Below, piece after piece: positions 34,602-43,856 of a stretch of 64,000 bases of DNA; positions within the stretch are counted from its first letter, which is position 1, and each line of letters starts with the position of its first letter. The notes below the pieces were generated by a model. That model had not been told where the DNA came from and made no database searches. It saw only the letters and a program-made list of their open reading frames with translations. The stretch lies in assembly GCF_000260135.1 (NCBI RefSeq), contig NZ_JH651384.1, positions 3,580,693 through 3,644,692 of the forward strand. Direction: 5' to 3'. The stretch is from Thiothrix nivea DSM 5205. Its GTDB lineage: Bacteria > Pseudomonadota > Gammaproteobacteria > Thiotrichales > Thiotrichaceae. The position numbers were made by a program, and so were the translations under genes.

Positions 34602-35351
34602 TTAGTGCCAATCCACATCGCTCATCAACATATAACCAGCACCGTATACGGTTTTGATCAAGTTGGGTGTCTTGGGGTCGGTTTCCAGCTTTTTACGGAT
34701 ACGTGACATCCGTACATCAATACACCGGTCAAAGGTGTTGTTATCGTGGCGCATTGGCAGTAACTGTTCGCGTGAGAGGATTTGTTTGGGGGCTTTCAGC
34801 AGGCTAAGTAGCAGTTCCGCCTCCGCAGTACTGAGAATTTCCTGGCTGCCGTTTTGCCCTGACAGGGTTAGGGTGGCTGGGTTGAAATTCCATCCGCCGA
34901 ATCGGGCCTGCTTGCGTGGGCGGTCACTCAATTGGTACGTGGCCATTTTTTCCATTCGCCGTAGAATGCTGTTGGTGCGGGCGAGTAATTCACGTGGGTC
35001 AAATGGCTTGCTGATGTAGTCATCTGCCCCCAGTTCCAACCCCAGTACGCGGTCAGGCAGACTATTGCGGCCTGATAAAATGATAACGCCTGTCTTGCAA
35101 CTATCCCCTAGTTGGCGTATCAGGCTCAGGCCGTCCATATCAGGCAAGCCCAAATCAACAATCATGAGATCCGGTTTTTGTTGCCTCAGGATATATTGTG
35201 CTTGTGAGCCTGTCTGGAAAGTGCGGACGGTATAATTGAATTTCTGTAATTCTCCACTGACCAGTTTACAAATCTCGGCTTCGTCATCCACAACATAAAT
35301 CAGTTTAGGCTCAATATGCGTTTCAGGGTCTTGTTTTCCCCGGCATTGCAA
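34602..35351 (-). CDS. OmpR-family response regulator with 5' end replaced by an IS1595 end
   Basis: The receiver domain (YVVDDEAEICKLVSGEL, phospho-Asp in LMIVDLGLPDMDG, Lys in DDYISKPFDPREL) and winged-helix DNA-binding domain (QILSREQLLPM ... DRCIDVRMSRIRKKLE ... IKTVYGAGYML) are complete. The native start was ATG at 36380-36382 (MKTNKLIYVVDD), overlapping the kinase stop. An IS1595 element now lies after codon 6. By chance the IS end supplies a new frame (MQCRGKQDPETHIEPK) that joins just before LIYVVDDE, so a nearly normal protein could still be made if transcription and translation start within the IS. Native length after IS removal is 238 residues. Confidence 0.85.
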   Translation of the reverse strand: MQCRGKQDPETHIEPKLIYVVDDEAEICKLVSGELQKFNYTVRTFQTGSQAQYILRQQKPDLMIVDLGLPDMDGLSLIRQLGDSCKTGVIILSGRNSLPDRVLGLELGADDYISKPFDPRELLARTNSILRRMEKMATYQLSDRPRKQARFGGWNFNPATLTLSGQNGSQEILSTAEAELLLSLLKAPKQILSREQLLPMRHDNNTFDRCIDVRMSRIRKKLETDPKTPNLIKTVYGAGYMLMSDVDWH

Positions 35352-36363
35352 ACGTGATGGATAGCGGTAAAGTTAGTCATTTCCGATAGCCAAGGAGAGG
35401 CTTTATGACCTCGCTCATCAGTATTTCCAGCCTGACCAGTGATGCCGCCTGTTTCGAGCAAGTCCGTTCCGTGCGTTGGCCTAATGGGGTGATTTGTCCG
35501 CACTGCGGTTCACAGGACACTATCCGTCGAGGCAAGGATGACACCCAGCAGGAACGCCAGCGTTACCAGTGTAAGGATTGCCAAAAGCGTTTTGATGACC
35601 TGACGGGAACGGTGTTTGAAGGCCACCACCAGCCGCTGAAGGTGTGGGTGTTGTGCCTGTACCTGATGTCGTTGAACCTGTCCAACCAACAAATCGCCCG
35701 CGAATTGGGGTTGAACAAGGATGATGTTCAGGCGATGACGGAACAGTTACGGCGTGGTGTCGAGAAAAAAACGCCAGTAAACCTGTTTGGGAATGTTGAA
35801 TTTGATGAGGTTTATGTCAAGGCTGGACACAAGGGAAACCCCGAAGCCGTCGCGGATGCTGGGCGTGAAGGTCGCCGCCGCGCCCTGAAAGGTGCGCCGG
35901 GGCGTGGGACACTGGAAAAGGACAAACCACCCATTTTCGGCATGATCCAGCGTTCCGGGGAGGTCGTGATCCGTATGCTGGCGAATGTGAAACAGACGAC
36001 GATCAAGCCGTTGATTGTGGAAACGGTGGCAGCAGGCACGCTGGTCTACACCGATGAGTACAACATTTACAGCCGATTGGAAGAATGGGGCTATGCCCAC
36101 AAAACCGTCAACCATGGCGCAGGCGAATATGCCCGTGACGAAGATGGTGACGGTTTCCATGAAGTCCACGTCAATACGATGGAAGGTTTTTGGTCACTGT
36201 TACGCTCATGGTTACGACCTCATCGGGGGATCTCACAAGAAAAGCTACCGTGTTACCTTGCATTCTTCGAGTCTCTTCACAACATCAGGAAACGGGGGCA
36301 AGCTGCCTTACAGTCCTTGCTTTCGCTGCTGTTGGGATAAGACCCTGAAACGCATATTGAGCC
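35308..36363 (+). mobile_element. IS1595-family insertion sequence, 1056 bp
   Basis: Perfect 25-bp terminal inverted repeats starting GGCTCAATATGCGTTTCAGG (left 35308-35332, right 36339-36363) and an 8-bp target duplication TCAGTTTA (35300-35307, 36364-36371), both standard for IS1595. One transposase gene. It lies in the first codons of the response regulator gene. Confidence 0.93.
35405..36340 (+). CDS. IS1595-family transposase
   Basis: 311 residues with the N-terminal zinc ribbon typical of the family (ICPHCGSQDTIRRG ... YQCKDCQKRFDDLTGTVF), an HTH region (LSNQQIARELGLNKDDVQAM) and the DDE-like core (NVEFDEVYVKAGHKG, VYTDEYNIYSRL, NTMEGFWSLLRSWLRPHRG). It reads across the element from just inside the left repeat to the right repeat and is intact. 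Its direction is opposite to the interrupted regulator gene. Confidence 0.93.
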   Translation: MTSLISISSLTSDAACFEQVRSVRWPNGVICPHCGSQDTIRRGKDDTQQERQRYQCKDCQKRFDDLTGTVFEGHHQPLKVWVLCLYLMSLNLSNQQIARELGLNKDDVQAMTEQLRRGVEKKTPVNLFGNVEFDEVYVKAGHKGNPEAVADAGREGRRRALKGAPGRGTLEKDKPPIFGMIQRSGEVVIRMLANVKQTTIKPLIVETVAAGTLVYTDEYNIYSRLEEWGYAHKTVNHGAGEYARDEDGDGFHEVHVNTMEGFWSLLRSWLRPHRGISQEKLPCYLAFFESLHNIRKRGQAALQSLLSLLLG

Positions 36364-37874
36364 TCAGTTTATTGGTTTTCATGGTTTTGCTCCTCCTTTT
36401 GTGCTGCTTGCCAAAGCGCCTGACCTAGGCTGTGCAGATCAAACGGTTTGTGTAATAGCGGAAAGCGGATGAGGTGAGGCTCTGCCAGGCCAGCTTCACG
36501 GTAATGGCCGCTTATCAGTAAAATCACGCTTTGTGGTTTTGTTGCGTGAAGTCGAGCCGCCAATTGGCGGCCATCCAGGCTGCCTGACAGCATGATGTCC
36601 GTTACCATGCCATCCAGGTTGGGTAGGGTATTGATCAGCTGTAACGCTTCATCCGCATCAGGTGCTTCAGCGACGCGCAGGCCGAGCTGCATGAGTTGCG
36701 TGCGGATGACCTTGCGTACATCTGCATTGTCTTCCACCAGCAAGAACAGTTTGCCACCCAGTATGGCCTGGGCATGGGAAATGTCCCTCAGGGGGTGTTG
36801 CTGGGGCGGGCTTGGATTATGGCTGGCTGGTAATAGCAGGGTAATGCAAGCCCCGCCGTCCGGCTGGTTACTGACCCGGATATAACCATTGGACTGTTTG
36901 ACGAAACCGTAAACCATACTCAAGCCTAAGCCGGAGTTGGTTGTTCCCGATTTGGTGCTGAAAAACGGTTCAAAAGCCAGTTTTAAGGCTTCTTCGCTGA
37001 AGCCAGTGCCTCGGTCGCAAACGCCAATCTCCACGTAATGGCCGGGCGTGACTGGCTCATCATAGCCATCCGCTGCCGTGATGTGCTGTTGGCAAGTGTG
37101 AAAGTGCAATGCCCCTCCTCCAGGCATGGCATCACGGGCGTTGAGTGCCAGATTGACCAGGGCACTTTCCAGGTGCGAGGGGTCAACGTGCGCTGGCAAG
37201 GGGGAGCTGTCATTCTGGTAAACCAGTGCAATCTGCGCAGGCAGGGAACTGCGTAACAGCGCAATGGTTTCGCTCATGAGCTGTCCAACATTGACATCAA
37301 CGGGTTGCAGTGGCTGGCGGCGGGAAAAAGCGAGCAAACGCTGGGTAATATCGGCGCTACGCCGGGAGGCTCGTATCGCCGGGGTGAGGAAGTCATCCAG
37401 CCCGGCAGTCTGCTGGTAGCGGTCGCGTGCCAGCAGCAGGTTGCCTAAAATGACGGATAGCAGGTTGTTGAAATCATGGGCAAGCCCACCGGCCAGCTGC
37501 CCGACAGCATTCATGCGCTGGGCGCGGGCATTGGTTTCCAGCAATTCTTCAGTGCGCTGTTTGACTTGGGTATCCAGTGTGTCAATGTTGTTTTTCAGGC
37601 GTTCCACCATGCCGTCAAAGCTTTTGGCGAGCAGCCCGATTTCATCATTGTCATGAATACCACTTTTGGCCGTCAGGTCGCCTTGACTAACTTTGAGGGC
37701 TGTACTGGCTAACTGTTCGAGCGAATGGGTAACCCGTCTGGCAAAGATATAGGCCAATACCGTTACCCCCATAATGCTCAATACTGCCAGAATCAGCAGG
37801 CGTTCACTGAGTGTTTCCGAACTGCTGCGTAATTCGTCCAGATATACAGATGAGCAAATGTACCGTAAGCGCCG

Positions 37875-39509
37875 TTAAATCGCCCTACTTGCCCTTGTCA
37901 AAAAAGGGACTTTTTTCGCACATTTCTCCAGCGGCACATTCCATGGCAGGAGGGCCTCCCATTTTTCCAGGGTGTCGGCCTGGGCGATATGCTCCAGCAG
38001 ATAGCGGATATAGGCATACGGTTCGAGGCCGTTGGCCTTGGCGGTTTCAATCAGGGAATAACAGGCGGCGCTGGCGCGCGCGCCATGCGGGGTGTCGGCA
38101 AACAGCCAGGCTTTGCGGCCCACGGCAAAGGGGCGGATGGCGTTCTCCGCCAGCACATTGCTGATATGCAGGTCGCCGCGTTGGCAGTAGCCACTCAGGT
38201 ATTCCCACTGGTTGAGGCAGTATTCCATCGCCTTGCGGGTGAGGCCGCCTTTCATCACCTTGCCGACCTGCGTTTCCAGCCAGGTTTTCAGTTCGTTGAG
38301 CAGGGGCACGCTCAACTGCTGGCGCAGGCGGTATTTCTCCGCCGTGTCCAGGCCCTTGATGTTGTCCTCGATGCGGTAGAGCCTGCGGATCATGCCCAGG
38401 GCAATATCCGCCAGGGTGGGTTTGCCACGGGCCTGTTTGCCGCCCGCCGCCTTGACGGCCTCCACGAACTTGCGGCGGGCATGGTCCCAGCAGCCAATGC
38501 GGGTGATGGCGTTGTTGCGGCACACGGCGGCGTAACCGGAATAGCCGTCGGCCTGGAAAATGCCGTGGAAGTCCATCAGTAGGCGTTCGGGGACGCTCCC
38601 CGCCCGGCTGGGGTCGTATTCAAACAAGACCGCCACCTGGTTCGGCGGGCCGCCCCGCACCACCCACATCCATTTGTCGGCCTGGGCGGTTTTGCCGTCC
38701 TCCTTCAGCACCTGGATGCGGGTTTCATCGCCTTGCAGGTAAGCGCCGCTGTTCTGGGTTTCGCGCAGCAGGTTGAGCAGGGGTTTGAAGCTGTCCTCCA
38801 GACGGATGATCCAGTGGGCCATGCTGCTGCGGCTGAGTTCCGCGCCGTGGCGTTTGAAAATGCCCTCCAGGCGGTACAGGGGCAGGCCATCGGCGTATTT
38901 GGCGATGATGACCTGCGTCAGCAGGTTGAGGCTGGCATGGCATTTGCCCAACGGATGGGGCGGACGGGCGGCGGCGACCAGCGTTGGCCCGCCATCTGCC
39001 GTTGCCGGGGCGGGATCCTGGCTGGCCCCGGCGGCAAACACGGCTTTTTCCTGCCAGTATTCCAGCACCACCAGTTGCGCCGGGATGTAGTCCAGCTCTT
39101 CCTTGACCTTGGTGAAAAACGTGCGGGTCGCCCCGGCTTTTTCCGCATCACCCAACAACAGCTCCACCCGTTGGCGCTTCAGCCCGGGCGGGAAGCCGCG
39201 CTGGCGTTGGCTGGGGCGGGGCCTGGCGGGTTCCGCCTCCGGCAGTCGTCCGGCGATGTCCTCCAGCGCGGTTGCCAACTCGGCTTCATCAAACAGGTCA
39301 ATCTGGAAGGGGAGCTTTTCAGACTGGGCGCTAAACCGCTGTATTTTGGCCAGGCGCAGCATTTCTTCCAGGAGCTGGATATGGTGGTCACGCTGTTTCA
39401 GGACGGCGGCAAATTCCGCCTCTTGCTGCGCCAGCAACTGGCGCAGGCGGGCAGCGTCCAGGTCGCTATGGGATGTGGTTTTGGGGGCTGGCGGCGGTGC
39501 TAAATCCAT
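37875..39509 (-). CDS. tnpC: IS66 transposase TnpC
   Basis: 544 residues, the usual size of IS66 TnpC. It has an N-terminal coiled coil (AARLRQLLAQQEAEFAAVLKQ), a zinc-binding-like middle region, and the DDE catalytic part with YLQGDETRIQVL, IFQADGYSGYAAV (second Asp) and SNVLAENAIRPFAVGRKAW (Glu region). The C-terminal IS66 domain ends in LEKWEALLPWNVPLE. It appears complete. Confidence 0.93.
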   Translation of the reverse strand: MDLAPPPAPKTTSHSDLDAARLRQLLAQQEAEFAAVLKQRDHHIQLLEEMLRLAKIQRFSAQSEKLPFQIDLFDEAELATALEDIAGRLPEAEPARPRPSQRQRGFPPGLKRQRVELLLGDAEKAGATRTFFTKVKEELDYIPAQLVVLEYWQEKAVFAAGASQDPAPATADGGPTLVAAARPPHPLGKCHASLNLLTQVIIAKYADGLPLYRLEGIFKRHGAELSRSSMAHWIIRLEDSFKPLLNLLRETQNSGAYLQGDETRIQVLKEDGKTAQADKWMWVVRGGPPNQVAVLFEYDPSRAGSVPERLLMDFHGIFQADGYSGYAAVCRNNAITRIGCWDHARRKFVEAVKAAGGKQARGKPTLADIALGMIRRLYRIEDNIKGLDTAEKYRLRQQLSVPLLNELKTWLETQVGKVMKGGLTRKAMEYCLNQWEYLSGYCQRGDLHISNVLAENAIRPFAVGRKAWLFADTPHGARASAACYSLIETAKANGLEPYAYIRYLLEHIAQADTLEKWEALLPWNVPLEKCAKKVPFLTRASRAI

Positions 39510-39544
39510 GGGTTAAATGATAACAAAATCATCAGGATAAGTCG

Positions 39545-39913
39545 CTAAAACAGCGCCCCGTAGCACAACTTTTTATGCCCTTTGAGCAGGCTGATGTCAT
39601 AACCGTCCAGCAGCCAGTTGATCTGCTGGGCCGTCAGCGCCATCACCCCGCCATCCCCCGTTTGCGGCCAATGGAACTTCTCTTCCGCCAGGGCTTTGTA
39701 ATACAGCACAAAGCCATTGTCTTCCCAATACAGGCATTTGATTTTCGTGCGCTGGCGGTTGGTGAAGGCGTACAGCGCCCCGGCAAACGGGTCGTGGCCC
39801 AATTCCTGCGCCACGATCGCCGCCAGCCCCTGGGCGGCCTTGCGGAAATCAATGGGCGGGCGGTAAAGGTAAATGTCCGGCATCTCCCCGGCGGGGCGGA
39901 AATAACGGGCCAT
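39545..39913 (-). CDS. tnpB: IS66 accessory protein TnpB
   Basis: 122 residues from the ATG at 39913 (MARYFRPAGEMPDIYLY). The IS66 Orf2 motif is present: RPPIDFRKAAQGLAAIV, LYAFTNRQRTKIKCLYWEDNGFVLYYKAL. The frame stays open further upstream inside tnpA but that part is not family-like. TnpB is needed for transposition of three-gene IS66 elements; its start overlaps the tnpA stop by one base. Confidence 0.92.
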   Translation of the reverse strand: MARYFRPAGEMPDIYLYRPPIDFRKAAQGLAAIVAQELGHDPFAGALYAFTNRQRTKIKCLYWEDNGFVLYYKALAEEKFHWPQTGDGGVMALTAQQINWLLDGYDISLLKGHKKLCYGALF

Positions 39914-40260
39914 TACAACTGCCCCAGCAACCGGCGCAGCAAGGCCACATTGCCGGGGTGGATATTCCTGATCACCAGGCCATTCGGCAGGGACAGCTCC
40001 AGGCCATCGCCCGTCCGGGCGTCTGTCCCCGGCTGCGCCGGGCGGACAGTCACGAAACCGGAAGGCTCTGGCAATACCGGGCGTTTGCCATCCCCGGGCG
40101 GCTTGCCCGCCGTACCGCATAATTTGCGCCGCCAGTAGACAAAGCCGTGGTAACTCAACTGTTCCTGTTCACAATACTGGACTCCGGAAAGGCCGGAGGA
40201 CTGGAAGTGTTGGAGCTGGGCTTGCCAGTACGCCAGACGCCCATCTTGACCTGGATTCAT
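39913..40260 (-). CDS. tnpA: IS66 accessory protein TnpA
   Basis: 115 residues, with a helix-turn-helix opening (YWQAQLQHFQSSGLSGVQYC, then EQLSYHGFVYWRRKL) as in IS66 Orf1, and a C-terminal hydrophobic segment (GLELSLPNGLVIRNIHPGN) shared by the family. First gene of the element's operon. Confidence 0.88.
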   Translation of the reverse strand: MNPGQDGRLAYWQAQLQHFQSSGLSGVQYCEQEQLSYHGFVYWRRKLCGTAGKPPGDGKRPVLPEPSGFVTVRPAQPGTDARTGDGLELSLPNGLVIRNIHPGNVALLRRLLGQL

Positions 40261-41126
40261 CGTGTTCTCCCATGCAATCTGTTGCTGATGGGCTGAGTGT
40301 CCGGGATTACGTGGGGCGCTGAAAGGAGGGGGATTTAGAAGCGCTTACAATGTACCAATCAAAACCTGGCAGGTAGCGCACAAGGGATAATTTTTCGTAA
40401 ACATAGTTGCCGGGGTCTGTTGGTTTGTCCCACTTGTAATGAAGCTCCTTGCCCGTGTCAGCCACGGCTTTCAAATCATCGGTGATAGGGTTTTGACTTA
40501 AAGGGTTCTTGAGGTCAGGAATACGCAAGCCATCAATATTGGGGTTAGGGTGTACTAAAATGCGGCTGTGTGAATCAAAGACAAACAAATAGCCTGTTTT
40601 GGCAACTTTAATTTCAGCAAGTGCTTCGCGTAATTCGCGCAACGCATTTTCCCGGCGGAGTTTGACTTCTTTGCTTAGGTCATCCAGATAAACGCCTGCG
40701 CCAATGACAAAGCCCCATTGTGGATAATTCTTGACATAAGACACCTTGTCTAATGGTTCCGCCTGCTCCAGGCGATTCCATTTGTATTGATAAAAACCCT
40801 CACCCTCGGCAATGGCCTGTTTGACAATATTGGGCAGGATGGGGTTTCCGGCTTTGTCACGTATCCCGGCTGGGTCTTTACCATGAAAGCGTGGGTCTGG
40901 GTGTGATAACAGGACACCTTTGTCATCAGCAATCCAGATGTAATCTTTATTGCCATAAGTAAAGTCGCGGATCACATCAAAGGCTTGCTGGCGAACTTGT
41001 GACAGGGGAATGCCCTGTTGTTGCGCTTCACGGAAGCGTGTATTCAGGTACGACTCTGTAATGGAAACGGCCACTTTGAGCTGTTGGTGGTGGGTCTCCA
41101 GGGCTTGTGCTTGGTAATCCTCAACG

Positions 41127-42712
41127 GTAAGCGTTCACGCCATTTGTAGCGGTTTGCGGGTACAGACCTGCCCCAAGGGGAAGCGCACGGCGACCGGCTT
41201 ATGAGCCAAGCCTTGGGAGCACACATAGCGCATCAGGGTTGCCATATCCATCCCCAATTGCCGGGCAGTCCCCAACACGGTCAGCACGGTTGGCCGGAAC
41301 CTGTCCCCTTGTGCCGACTGGCTGGCAAAACTGGTCTTACGCCATTGCACGTAGGGGCGGATCACCCGTTCAGCGCGGTTATTGGTGAGGGGAATGCGTG
41401 TATCCTTGAGGAAAGTCCAGCACATGGCCTCATCTTTACGGAGATGTTTGCATTGGTTGCGGGTGCGTTTGCAGTTATCCAATGCTTCGCCCAGGCTGAG
41501 GGTGGCCTGGAAGCTGCGGCGCAGGCGCAGTATCCGCCGCCGGTAGCGTGCCGCCCCTTCGGGGTGCTGTTGCCAGCGGTGATGGGTGCGGACGGTGGCG
41601 CAGGCAATCAGCAGCAGGCGTTTGCCAACCATTCCCCCTCCGCCACAACGCCCGGCCATCTTGCGGAAGTGCCGGATCAGGTGTGCCCAGCACAGTTGCC
41701 GCCGTTCGGGCGGGACATTGCCGTAACCGCTGAAGTGGTCTGTCACCAGATAACCGGTAAAACTGCCCAACAAGGCATCGGCGGCAGCCTTGCCGCGTGA
41801 GTAATGGGTCATGAAGTACGTGACGGTGTTGTCCGCCAATGCCCATAACCAGTAGGTGTTCGTGCCACGGTAATGGCGGGTTTCATCGGCATGGCAGACC
41901 GCCTGCCCACGCACATGCTCACCGACCTGACGGTACAGCGGCCCCATCCACGGGATGGATTTGCCTTGCGCTTTGCTGATCGCCCCGGTGCTGAAGCGCA
42001 CCTGCCAGACTTCCCACAACAGGAGCTGGGTTTGGCGCATCGACAGGCGAAACTGTCCGGCCAGCACCACAATCCAGGCAATCACACCCGCACCCATTTG
42101 CCCGCTGGGGACCCAGTCCGGCCACTGGCTGTGGTGTTGGTTGCCGCAGGATTGGCAGACACCGTGGTAAAACTGGTGCTCCGTCACCTCGGGTGGCGGC
42201 GGAGGGGCGATGTCCGTGACCTGATGGCGGTAAGGGTTTTCCCAGTCAACCGCCACTGCCCCACCACAGGCGCAGGTGCTTTCCGGGAAATACTGTTCAG
42301 TGCGGGTCACTTGTTCGGGGGGATATAACGCCCGTTCGTGGCGTGGATGGCCGGGTTGCCCGCCATGCGGGCGGCCACTCCCCTTGCGTTTTGGACGGGC
42401 TGCCCGTTGTTCCGGGCTGTCTGAGGACGGCGGTTTGGAGCTGTTGCGGGAACTGCTGCCCAGTTTGGCCACCAGTTCTTCGAGCTGTTTTTGCAGCGTT
42501 TCGACTTGCTGTTCCAACACCACTACCCGTGCCGCTTGCTTCTCCAACCCGGCTATCCGTTCCTGTTGGCGCACGATCAGCTGATGTGCTTCATCAAGGG
42601 TGGTCGGCAGTGGGTGGGCTAGGGCTGGCAAGGGGATAATGGCTCGTTATTGGGATGGGGTGAATTTACTATAAAATCGCTGCAATGCCTATCAGAGGGC
42701 GTGAACGCTTAC
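41127..42712 (-). mobile_element. IS66-family element with a single transposase (ISBst12-like), 1586 bp
   Basis: Ends are matching inverted repeats GTAAGCGTTCACGCC (left at 41127, right ending 42712). A direct repeat TCCTCAACG flanks it (41118-41126, 42713-42721); 9 bases can be matched, although 8 is usual for IS66. Carries only one gene, like the ISBst12 subgroup. It interrupts the kinase gene just before the Cache domain and provides an in-frame TAA. Confidence 0.9.
41135..42631 (-). CDS. IS66-family transposase (single-gene type)
   Basis: 498 residues. An N-terminal leucine-zipper-like coiled coil (LEKQAARVVVLEQQVETLQK) is followed by the SSSRNSSKPPSSDSP linker and RPHGGQPGHPRHER motif seen in this subgroup, a cysteine pair region (CACGGAV, CQSCGNQHH), and the DDE domain (VCHADETRHYRG, YLVTDHFSGYGNV, NNRAERVIRPYVQWRKTSF). 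It appears intact. No tnpA or tnpB is present, as expected for ISBst12-like elements. Confidence 0.92.
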   Translation of the reverse strand: MPALAHPLPTTLDEAHQLIVRQQERIAGLEKQAARVVVLEQQVETLQKQLEELVAKLGSSSRNSSKPPSSDSPEQRAARPKRKGSGRPHGGQPGHPRHERALYPPEQVTRTEQYFPESTCACGGAVAVDWENPYRHQVTDIAPPPPPEVTEHQFYHGVCQSCGNQHHSQWPDWVPSGQMGAGVIAWIVVLAGQFRLSMRQTQLLLWEVWQVRFSTGAISKAQGKSIPWMGPLYRQVGEHVRGQAVCHADETRHYRGTNTYWLWALADNTVTYFMTHYSRGKAAADALLGSFTGYLVTDHFSGYGNVPPERRQLCWAHLIRHFRKMAGRCGGGGMVGKRLLLIACATVRTHHRWQQHPEGAARYRRRILRLRRSFQATLSLGEALDNCKRTRNQCKHLRKDEAMCWTFLKDTRIPLTNNRAERVIRPYVQWRKTSFASQSAQGDRFRPTVLTVLGTARQLGMDMATLMRYVCSQGLAHKPVAVRFPLGQVCTRKPLQMA

Positions 42713-42995
42713 TCCTCAACGCTGGTATACATGCGGTTGGCAATTTCAAACACATTATTGAGGGCAAGACGGCTGGAATTTCTCTCTATTTCAAATACTT
42801 TTTGCTTAATAAGTGGAACGGAATAGACATAAGTGATGAAAAAAGTAATCAATGTCAACCCTAGGATGGCGATGAAAAAGCGCCGGGACAGGCGTGATTT
42901 CAGGGGTTGAAAATAGTTCACGCACGCTTCCTGTGGGTGGTTCAACATCGGTATGCATCAAAGTGTAACATCAGACACCTCAAAAAAGTGCATTT

Positions 42996-43021
42996 GCAAT
43001 AATTCGTTACATTTCAGCAAC
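42996..43021 (+). promoter_or_regulatory. Candidate operator upstream of the transporter operon
   Basis: GCAAT at 42996 and GCAAC at 43017 (21 bp apart) enclose AATTCGTTACATTTCA. The same layout occurs at 33943-33968; a related version is at 60659-60690. It is 60 bases before livG and 50 bases from the divergent kinase start, so it could control both. Confidence 0.45.
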
Positions 43022-43079
43022 AGTGCCGCAAAAATACCTTGTTAGCCTTTTGGATCATTGATCTGGGAGGAGTCAATCG

Positions 43080-43856
43080 ATGAGCAATAATGCCAGTGAC
43101 CATATACTGGAAACCCGACATTTAACCAAAGAGTTCAAGGGTTTTACGGCGGTGGATAATGTCAGCCTGAATATTCAGCGTGGGCATATTCACGCCCTGA
43201 TTGGCCCCAACGGGGCGGGTAAAACCACTGTATTCAATCTGCTGACCAAATATTTGACTCCGACTTCCGGGCAAATCCTGTTTAACGGCAACGATATTAC
43301 CCCGGTGGAAGCATCGGCTATTTCCCGGATGGGAATGGTGCGCTCTTTTCAGATTTCTGCGGTATTTCCACGCTTAAGTGTTTTGGAAAATGTACGTATT
43401 GCCTTGCAGCGCAAGGAAGGTAATAGCTTCCATTTCTGGCGGTCTGAAAAGGTGCTGGACAAACTCAACGGGCGTGCCGAGGAATTGCTGGATGCGGTGG
43501 GTTTAGTGGATTTTGCCAAATCCATTACGCTGGATTTGCCTTACGGGCGCAAACGGGCGCTGGAAATTGCTACGACTTTGGCTCTGGAACCGGAATTGCT
43601 GCTGCTGGATGAGCCTACCCAGGGTATGGGGCATGAAGATGTGGATGTGGTGGCCAACCTGATCAAAAAAGTTTCCGTGGGGCGTACCATCTTGATGGTC
43701 GAGCATAATCTGCATGTGGTTTCCAGGTTGGCTGACCGCATCACAGTGTTGCAGCGGGGAGCCGTTCTGACCGAAGGCAATTACGCCACGGTATCCGCTG
43801 ACCGGCGTGTGAAAGAGGCCTATCTGGGCGTGGCCGCAGAGGAGGTAGCTGTATGA
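43080..43856 (+). CDS. livG: ABC transporter ATPase, LivG type
   Basis: 258 residues with Walker A LIGPNGAGKTTVFNLL, Q-loop MVRSFQISAVFPRLSVLENV, a reduced signature LPYGRKRALEIATTLA, Walker B LLLLDEPTQGMG and switch His EHNLHVV. The insertion between the Q-loop and signature is typical of LivG. A good ribosome-binding site (GGGAGGAG) precedes the start. It is the first gene of the livGFKHM set and pairs with LivF (4-base overlap) to power uptake. The adjoining beta-oxidation genes suggest the cargo is a carboxylic acid rather than a branched-chain amino acid. Confidence 0.92.
   Translation: MSNNASDHILETRHLTKEFKGFTAVDNVSLNIQRGHIHALIGPNGAGKTTVFNLLTKYLTPTSGQILFNGNDITPVEASAISRMGMVRSFQISAVFPRLSVLENVRIALQRKEGNSFHFWRSEKVLDKLNGRAEELLDAVGLVDFAKSITLDLPYGRKRALEIATTLALEPELLLLDEPTQGMGHEDVDVVANLIKKVSVGRTILMVEHNLHVVSRLADRITVLQRGAVLTEGNYATVSADRRVKEAYLGVAAEEVAV

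Larger units (their letters stand above)
37865..40348 (-). mobile_element. IS66-family element with tnpA, tnpB, tnpC (2484 bp)
   Basis: Ends share GTAAGCGC(C/T)...TAAATC-type imperfect inverted repeats (left 37865, right 40348) characteristic of IS66, flanked by the 8-bp duplication AATGTACC (37857-37864, 40349-40356). Three minus-strand genes in the order A, B, C. It interrupts the kinase gene after the Cache domain. Confidence 0.92.
36369..42948 (-). pseudogene. Hybrid sensor histidine kinase with Cache sensor, split by two IS66 elements
   Basis: Three exon-like pieces belong to one gene. Piece 1 (42948-42713): N-terminus with a membrane helix (RFFIAILGLTLITFFITYV). Piece 2 (41126-40349): periplasmic Cache domain (DYIWIADDKGVLLSHPDPRF, YPQWGFVIGAGVYLDDL, and a second similar half). 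Piece 3 (37864-36369): second membrane helix, HAMP (LASTALKVSQGDLTA), HisKA box QLAGGLAHDFNNLLS, HATPase (NLALNARDAMPGGG, GTTNSGLGLSMVYG) and a receiver (LFLLVEDNADVRKV). Removing both IS and one duplicate each gives one frame of 830 residues. The stop overlaps the native start of the response regulator. The kinase faces the divergent transporter operon and probably sensed its substrate; it is now inactive unless the IS excise. Confidence 0.9.

Noticed and set aside
41350-41362. CGTAGGGGCGG as another member of the GTAGGGGC repeat family
   Set aside because: It lies inside an IS66 transposase gene and has no complementary arm nearby.
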